Shown here piece by piece: positions 59,856-64,000 of a stretch of DNA of 64,000 bases; position 1 is the first letter of the stretch, and each line of letters opens with the position of its first letter. The position numbers and the translations under genes are program-made. Below the pieces are notes generated by a model. That model was not told where the DNA came from. It saw only the letters and a program-made list of their open reading frames with translations, and ran no database searches. Origin of the DNA: a virus; IMG/VR virus record IMGVR_UViG_3300009104_000009, positions 19,892 through 83,891 of that record; one strand, 5' to 3'.

Positions 59856-59866
59856 CGGAGAAAGTT

Positions 59867-59953
59867 ATGTGCGAAAACGAACATTGTAAAGCAGAAAATT
59901 GTACTTGCGATCCTTGTGAATGTACACCAGAACATTGCTGTGATTGCGATTAG
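59867..59953 (+). CDS. 28-residue Cys-rich, metallothionein-like peptide
   Basis: Nine Cys in 28 residues, at positions 2, 7, 12, 14, 17, 19, 24, 25 and 27, giving C-x-C and CC clusters (CTCDPCEC, CCDC) with Asp/Glu between, the composition of a metal-thiolate peptide. GGAG lies 9 bases before the ATG. It may bind Zn, Cu, Cd or nascent Fe-S metals. Length is shorter than known bacterial metallothioneins (about 50-60), resembling one metal cluster. Confidence 0.7.
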   Translation: MCENEHCKAENCTCDPCECTPEHCCDCD

Positions 59954-59962
59954 TGGGAATGA

Positions 59963-60103
59963 ATGGCAAAACCAAAAAAGTTAGCTAGTATAGAAAGAAA
60001 AAATCCTACACCAAAAAGAACTAGTATAGGTAGGTCTAATAAGTCCAGACCAAAGAACAAGCACAAGAGAAGTGCGTGGAAGAAATATCGTGGTCAAGGA
60101 TGA
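59963..60103 (+). CDS. 46-residue very basic protein
   Basis: MAKPKKLASIERKNPTPKR then GRSNKSRPKNKHKRSAWKKY and RGQG. Lys/Arg make up over a third. I recall similar small basic proteins ending K-Y-R-G-Q-G in T4-like marine phages; function unknown, probably DNA or RNA binding. Confidence 0.65.
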   Translation: MAKPKKLASIERKNPTPKRTSIGRSNKSRPKNKHKRSAWKKYRGQG

Positions 60104-60233
60104 TGAAGGAAAACATTATTATATACCCCCTAATAGTAGAAAAGATTTTTATATTGAAACTGTATTAAGATATAAAACTTCTGATGGGTATACAGGCAGT
60201 ATAGTAAAAATTAGATCAAAAAAGGACAAATGA
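60090..60233 (+). CDS. 47-residue hypothetical protein, GTG start
   Basis: GTG 60090 is preceded by GGAAG. VKDDEGKHYYIPPNSRKDFY then a beta-hairpin-like IETVLRYKTSDGYTGSIVKI. Overlaps both neighbours (14 bases and ATGA). Reasonable protein composition. Confidence 0.5.
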   Translation: MVKDDEGKHYYIPPNSRKDFYIETVLRYKTSDGYTGSIVKIRSKKDK

Positions 60234-60595
60234 AATATGCTTTTGATATAGATGGTACTATTTGTACTAATAGAGATACTGTAAGAAAAGAAACCGGTGA
60301 TGAAAATATATCATATCTAGATATGGAACCGTTTCAAGAACGTATCGATTATATAAATTCATTATATGATGAAGGGCATTATATTTTAATGTGGACCGGT
60401 AGAGGATGTGAAAGTTATAAGGAGAACCCGGAATATTGGAAACCCGATACAGAAAAACAATTAAAAGAATGGGGTCTTAAATATCACGAGTTAATCGTAG
60501 GGATGAAACCATTTTTTGATGTTTATATCTGTGATAAGTCTTATAATTCAGAAGCATGGTTCCCTATTATGAAATTAGTTAATGATAAAGATTAA
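60230..60595 (+). CDS. HAD-like phosphatase
   Basis: 121 residues. FDIDGTI (motif I D-x-D), MWTGRG (motif II-like) and a late VYICDKSYNSEAW (motif IV-like D) fit small HAD phosphatases of the kind found in nucleotide and sugar-phosphate metabolism. No cap domain. ATGA start. Confidence 0.82.
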   Translation: MKYAFDIDGTICTNRDTVRKETGDENISYLDMEPFQERIDYINSLYDEGHYILMWTGRGCESYKENPEYWKPDTEKQLKEWGLKYHELIVGMKPFFDVYICDKSYNSEAWFPIMKLVNDKD

Positions 60596-60601
60596 AGGTT
60601 G

Positions 60602-60609
60602 TATAAATA
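60602..60609 (+). promoter_or_regulatory. T4-type late promoter box TATAAATA
   Basis: Exact TATAAATA 49 bases upstream of ATG 60659, in a true intergenic gap, followed by AACGGAGTG as ribosome site. The best-placed late box in this window. Confidence 0.6.
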
Positions 60610-60658
60610 TACCATATAACGCCAAATATAACTGACAATTATTTAACGGAGTGTAACG

Positions 60659-61588
60659 ATGTCGGAAGTAGATGTTAAAGAAACAGTAGATAATGAAGAA
60701 CAGATTGAAAAAGCTCCCGCGGAAGAACTGGTAGAATTAATTCTATCCGGTGAGTTACACGCGGCTAATCAGAAGTTTAATTCTATTGTAGAAGCTAAAG
60801 TAATCGAGAAAATCGAAGAAGAAAAGCATAAAATTTCTCAAACATTATTTGCAGAAGATGATGATGAAGAGGAAGGTGAAGACGACGATGATGAAAAGAA
60901 AAAAGATAAAGATGAAGTCGATGAAGCCAAAGCTAAAGTAAAAGAAGATGATGAAGAAGATAGTGATGACGACGATGAAGATAGTGATGACGACGATGAA
61001 GATGAAGATCCCGTTGGAGATCCTAAAAAAGCTGATGAAGGAAAAATTCCACCCCAGTTTCTAAAAAAAGGAAAAGGGGATGATGACGATGATTCCGAAG
61101 AAGACGATAAGGATGAAAAAGAACCTGTCGATGAAATTTCAAAGGGTCTCGCGCAACGTGCAGCACAGAAGGCAAGTGATCGCCATGCTAGCGCAGTGAG
61201 CTCTCAACTGAGAGGTGACGATTCCGCAAGAGTGAAAAGGAGCTTGGCAAAAAGCGGAAGGCAAGATGACAAATTCAGTGCATATGCCGCACACAAGTCC
61301 CAAGGTAGCTCAATAGATGACCCTGGTAAAGAAAAAGGTGTTGGAAGTCGAACAAAAGATCCAAAACGTAAAAAAGAATTAATAGATAAGGCCTCTGCTA
61401 AAGCTGCAAAAGCAGCAAACAAATTCGCAAAAAAGCGAATACGAGACGACGAGAGCGGAGATTATTTTAAAGATGAAGTATCTCCGGAGACTTCTTTCGA
61501 TCCAGGTGAAGCAAGTGCTAACGTAGAACTTCCTAAAGATTCTTTTGTGGCTCAAGTAGCAGCACATCTAAGCGGACAACGTCTATAA
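60659..61588 (+). CDS. acidic prohead-core-like virion protein
   Basis: 309 residues. The N-terminal segment VELILSGELHAANQKFNSIVEAKVIEKIEEEK resembles the conserved start of prohead-core proteins of marine T4-like phages. Then comes an about 100-residue stretch dominated by Asp/Glu, followed by a basic Ala-rich region and an amphipathic C-terminus (DSFVAQVAAHL). Separate acidic and basic halves suit a scaffold or a packaged protein. Late promoter upstream. Assignment moderate. Confidence 0.65.
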   Translation: MSEVDVKETVDNEEQIEKAPAEELVELILSGELHAANQKFNSIVEAKVIEKIEEEKHKISQTLFAEDDDEEEGEDDDDEKKKDKDEVDEAKAKVKEDDEEDSDDDDEDSDDDDEDEDPVGDPKKADEGKIPPQFLKKGKGDDDDDSEEDDKDEKEPVDEISKGLAQRAAQKASDRHASAVSSQLRGDDSARVKRSLAKSGRQDDKFSAYAAHKSQGSSIDDPGKEKGVGSRTKDPKRKKELIDKASAKAAKAANKFAKKRIRDDESGDYFKDEVSPETSFDPGEASANVELPKDSFVAQVAAHLSGQRL

Positions 61589-61594
61589 GGTAGA

Positions 61595-61795
61595 ATGAAC
61601 ATTTGGGTAGAGTATTTTAGAGTTATAGATAACAGTAAAAATACTCATGCCCAAATGAGAGAGCAAGCCAAGTGGGTTGAACCAGACCCTAAAGATGTTA
61701 ATAAAAGGTTTTGCCAAAGTAGAGATGATGCTGTAAGGTTCGCGAATAGTATGCAAGAACAAGGGTATCATGCAACGATAAAAACAGATAGGTGA
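61595..61795 (+). CDS. 66-residue hypothetical protein
   Basis: IWVEYFRVIDNSKNTHAQM then KRFCQSRDDAVRFANSMQEQGYHATIKTD, an alpha/beta mini-fold seen in small phage proteins. AAGG upstream. Unknown. Confidence 0.6.
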   Translation: MNIWVEYFRVIDNSKNTHAQMREQAKWVEPDPKDVNKRFCQSRDDAVRFANSMQEQGYHATIKTDR

Positions 61796-61796
61796 A

Positions 61797-62045
61797 ATGA
61801 ATATTCAATTAGATAATGTTCTAGTGAGACATCAATCAGTTCCCGATTGCGATTGGTGTGATAAGTCAAAAGATTTGTTAAATCAAAAAGGTATCAAATA
61901 TACAATCATAGATAGCGATAAAAAGTTTTTTGGTAGACTTATGCAACATACTAAGAGTAAAAAAGTCCCCCAAATAATTTTAAATGGTGAATATATTGGT
62001 GACTATAACGATCTCCTAGAACATTTTAACTCAGAAGAAGTATAA
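61797..62045 (+). CDS. grx: glutaredoxin
   Basis: 82 residues, monodomain. Active site C18-D-W-C21 (PDCDWCDKSKDLL), cis-Pro loop KVPQIILNGEYIGDYNDL with the glutathione-binding GDY in place of GGY/GGS-D. Would reduce ribonucleotide reductase or act in Fe-S/redox transfer. Dithiol rather than monothiol type. Confidence 0.9.
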   Translation: MNIQLDNVLVRHQSVPDCDWCDKSKDLLNQKGIKYTIIDSDKKFFGRLMQHTKSKKVPQIILNGEYIGDYNDLLEHFNSEEV

Positions 62046-62054
62046 TTCGTAAAC

Positions 62055-62774
62055 GTGATTACAATCATATGTTCTCTTTTTAAAGGGGCTAATCACGGTC
62101 TACCTCATTCAGCGGATATATATTCACCCGAAGATGCGGATAAGTTAGCCCGTGGATTAAAAAGAAATATAACTGTACCTTATGAATTGGTATGCTTAGT
62201 CGATGAAGATTATAAATTTGAAGAATCGATTTGGTCTATCCCCTTCCTTGAACCTGATGCACCAGGTTGGTCTCTCCTAGCAGAATTTTATAGACCCGAC
62301 ATTACAACAAATCGTAGAATGACCATTGGTTTAGATACGATCATTTGTTCTAACATAGATGACATTCTTTCTTTTCCTTTAGATATTGGATTATTAACAG
62401 ACCCGGTAGCTGGTGTAGGAATAGTACAAACAGATGAGGTATGTAATGCTATAAGTATGGTTAGTGATAAAACATCTAATTATATTTGGGATGTTTGGAC
62501 TAATAAAAGAGAATGGGTTTTAGAACATTGTAGATTAGCTCCATGGGATACTCCATCAGAATTATCAATGATGAGGAAATTATTTAATGCTGATGGGAAA
62601 TGTCCTAGGATAGATATAGGTTTTCCTAATAGAATTATTAGTTATAAAAGTCATTTAATGAAGAATCCTGACTTATTAAGAACTGCGAGTATGGTATATT
62701 TTCACGGTAAGCCCAAAATACATCAGCTATTACCAAAACAATTTAATGTAGAGTTATTGAAACATTGGATTTAA
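62055..62774 (+). CDS. putative GT-A glycosyltransferase, GTG start
   Basis: 239 residues from GTG 62055. ITIICSLFKG, ITVPYELVCLVDED and RRMTIGLDTIICSNIDDIL follow the GT-A pattern of an N-terminal Rossmann strand and a later D-x-D-like block (LDTIICSNID); KPKIHQLLP near the end with FHGKPK is seen in phage glycosyltransferases. No good ribosome site, typical of the coupled late genes. Acceptor unknown. Confidence 0.68.
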   Translation: MITIICSLFKGANHGLPHSADIYSPEDADKLARGLKRNITVPYELVCLVDEDYKFEESIWSIPFLEPDAPGWSLLAEFYRPDITTNRRMTIGLDTIICSNIDDILSFPLDIGLLTDPVAGVGIVQTDEVCNAISMVSDKTSNYIWDVWTNKREWVLEHCRLAPWDTPSELSMMRKLFNADGKCPRIDIGFPNRIISYKSHLMKNPDLLRTASMVYFHGKPKIHQLLPKQFNVELLKHWI

Positions 62775-62781
62775 GCACAAT

Positions 62782-62789
62782 CATAAATA
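62782..62789 (+). promoter_or_regulatory. late-promoter-like CATAAATA
   Basis: One mismatch to TATAAATA, 43 bases upstream of ATG 62833 in an intergenic gap, with TTAGGATAA as ribosome site. Comparable placement to the box at 60602. Confidence 0.45.
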
Positions 62790-62832
62790 GACTAGTAAAG
62801 TATTATTTGTAAACGAAACAGTTAGGATAACA

Positions 62833-64000
62833 ATGGCTAAAGAAGAAGTAGAAGTAAAGAAAAAAGCGAGCGTAGGTAATGAAGATGTGGGCGCAAGTGC
62901 TGGAGCTGAAGCTCATGCCGGGGCCGAAGTAACAGATTCAAGTGTTAGTGCTGAAGCTGGTGTTAGTGCTGGAGCAGAAGCTCACGCAGGGACAACTGTA
63001 GGTGGTGTAGACATGGAAGCTGAAGCGCATGTTGAAGCAGAAGCTCATGCTGAGGCTAGTGCCGAAGTAACAGATACAGATGTGGTTGCATCAGCAGAAG
63101 TTGGTGCAAGTGTAGAAGCCGGAGTAGAGGCAGGAATAGGACATACAGAAAATGTTGATCTCGGTGGTGTAACTGATATTGACGTTGGAGCAGAAACTTC
63201 AGTAGGCGCAACTGCAGAAGCACATATGGGCGCAGAAGCAGGAGGCCAAGTTGGACTTCATGGCGCAGAGGGACATGCCGGTGCAGAAATTGGAGCGAGT
63301 GTAGGAGTAGAATCAGAATCATCCGTTCAAGTAGGGGCCGCTGAAGCAACAGGAAGCGCAGGAGTAAATGTTGGATTACAAGCTGGCGCTGAAGTTGGTG
63401 GTGGAGCAACTTTCGATGAAGGACATCTTACAATGGGAATCGAAGGTGATGTAGCATTACTTGCTGGTGTTGAGTTAGATTTAGAAGTTGATATTGATAC
63501 TAATGAATTAGCATCTGAAGCAAAGGATGTCGCTGAAGCAATCGCAAAGACAAAAGAAGCTCAAGCTGTGGCCGAAGCTGTAGGTAAAGCCGCGGATGAA
63601 GCATATGATGCGGTAGCCAAAGAAGCAGAAGCCGCAGTATCAGTTGCGGAGAATTTATTAAAACAATCCACGGCGGAAAAAGCTAATGCCGCGGTACAAA
63701 AGATCGCAACAGAAAAAGCAAAAGAAGCGGAGGCGTTAGCTAAAGAAAGAGCGAAAGCGATCGCTAAAGCCGCCGAAGAAGGAAGGAAGAGAGTAGAGGA
63801 AGAAGCACGTAAAGAAAAAGAAGCCGCCGAGGCCGCAATTAAAGCCGCGCAAGATGAATATGAAAGAGAAGCCGCTAAAAGAGCCGCCGCCGCAAAAGAA
63901 GAAGCGCGACGACTTCAAGAAGAAGCTGACGAGAGAGCACGTCAAGCCGCGGAGAAACTTCATGCGGAACAAGTAGCGGCCGCAGAAGCCGCAAGGAAAG
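62833..64000 (+). CDS. repetitive Ala/Gly/Glu-rich coiled-coil protein, 3' end cut by the window
   Basis: Open from ATG 62833 to the window end (at least 389 residues). Residues about 15-215 are degenerate repeats of A-E-A/V-x-A-G-A/V-x-A with scattered His (SAGAEAHAGAEV, EAEAHVEAEAHAEAS), a silk- or LEA-like pattern. From about 220 an uninterrupted Ala/Glu/Lys helix (KEAEALAKERAKAIAKAAEE) runs to the end. No Cys. Likely a virion or internal structural protein; relative in style to the gene at 37011. Confidence 0.7.
   Translation, partial: MAKEEVEVKKKASVGNEDVGASAGAEAHAGAEVTDSSVSAEAGVSAGAEAHAGTTVGGVDMEAEAHVEAEAHAEASAEVTDTDVVASAEVGASVEAGVEAGIGHTENVDLGGVTDIDVGAETSVGATAEAHMGAEAGGQVGLHGAEGHAGAEIGASVGVESESSVQVGAAEATGSAGVNVGLQAGAEVGGGATFDEGHLTMGIEGDVALLAGVELDLEVDIDTNELASEAKDVAEAIAKTKEAQAVAEAVGKAADEAYDAVAKEAEAAVSVAENLLKQSTAEKANAAVQKIATEKAKEAEALAKERAKAIAKAAEEGRKRVEEEARKEKEAAEAAIKAAQDEYEREAAKRAAAAKEEARRLQEEADERARQAAEKLHAEQVAAAEAARK

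Noticed and set aside
59677-59889. 70-residue frame starting at 59677
   Set aside because: The frame from ATG 59682 has the perfectly spaced GAGGAGG and a typical basic phage-protein composition; the other lacks a ribosome site.
63056-63409. Reverse-strand Leu/His-rich frame
   Set aside because: It is the mirror of the Ala/Glu/Gly repeat gene at 62833; the composition is an artefact of the repeat codons.
1-64000. Genome-wide recoding of TGA as Trp
   Set aside because: Most genes end in TGA, often in ATGA overlaps with the next start, so TGA is a normal stop; only two sites (38767, 41530) look recoded.
1-64000. CRISPR arrays, transposases or insertion sequences
   Set aside because: No regularly spaced identical repeats and no transposase or integrase motifs seen.

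Overview
This window looks like part of a large, AT-rich, T4-like (tevenvirus-type) marine phage genome. Every gene I can support reads on the + strand. Genes are packed with ATGA or short overlaps, and many are tiny. The T4 core is represented by the recombination nuclease pair gp47/gp46, tail-fibre-type virion proteins, TATAAATA-like late promoter candidates and a prohead-core-like acidic protein. Typical marine myovirus host-derived genes are also present: peptide deformylase, QueD/QueE-like, SpeD, ClpP-like, S21, PRPP synthase, glutaredoxin, asparagine synthase and twitch radical SAM enzymes. I cannot name the host. Two UGA-interrupted genes followed by SECIS-like hairpins suggest it can insert selenocysteine.

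Layout. 1-5 kb: gp47/gp46, deformylase, QueD-like and QueE. 5-15 kb: a virion adhesin block of two duplicated fibre gene pairs and an 1843-residue repeat protein. 15-24 kb: asparagine synthase, glycosyltransferases, ribosomal protein bS21, an Fe-S assembly set (IscU and two A-type carriers) and an HtrA-like lipoprotein protease. 24-35 kb: an AAA+ ATPase, a CDGSH Fe-S protein and a sugar-modification island (aminotransferase, StrG-like oxygenase, StrB1-like amidinotransferase, B12 radical SAM, three related putative glycosyltransferases, two SGNH-like proteins). 35-39 kb: SET, SpeD and likely virion or internal-head proteins. 39-45 kb: small kinase, radical SAM, nitroreductase, a SelW-like selenoprotein and PyrE/PyrD/PyrF-like enzymes. 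45-48.8 kb: a less AT-rich stretch with a consensus sigma70 promoter, long hairpin-rich non-coding DNA that may encode a large structured RNA, and tRNA-Asn. 49-54 kb: PRPP synthase, radical SAM, tRNA-Tyr/Gly/Asp, oxygenases and a GT9-like gene. 54-60.5 kb: a second copy of the early promoter cassette followed by many tiny genes, ClpP-like protease, nitroreductase 2 and a 28-residue Cys-rich peptide. 60.6-64 kb: acidic core-like protein, glutaredoxin, glycosyltransferase and a repetitive coiled-coil protein cut by the window end.

How the genes may work together. PyrD, PyrE-like and PyrF would convert dihydroorotate to UMP, using PRPP from Prs. IscU, two A-type carriers, CDGSH and glutaredoxin would supply Fe-S clusters for the many radical SAM enzymes. 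The SelW-like protein and two nitroreductases add redox functions. The most notable observation is the pair of in-frame UGA codons (38767 and 41530), each followed by a hairpin whose loop carries GU at exactly the same distance from the UGA.
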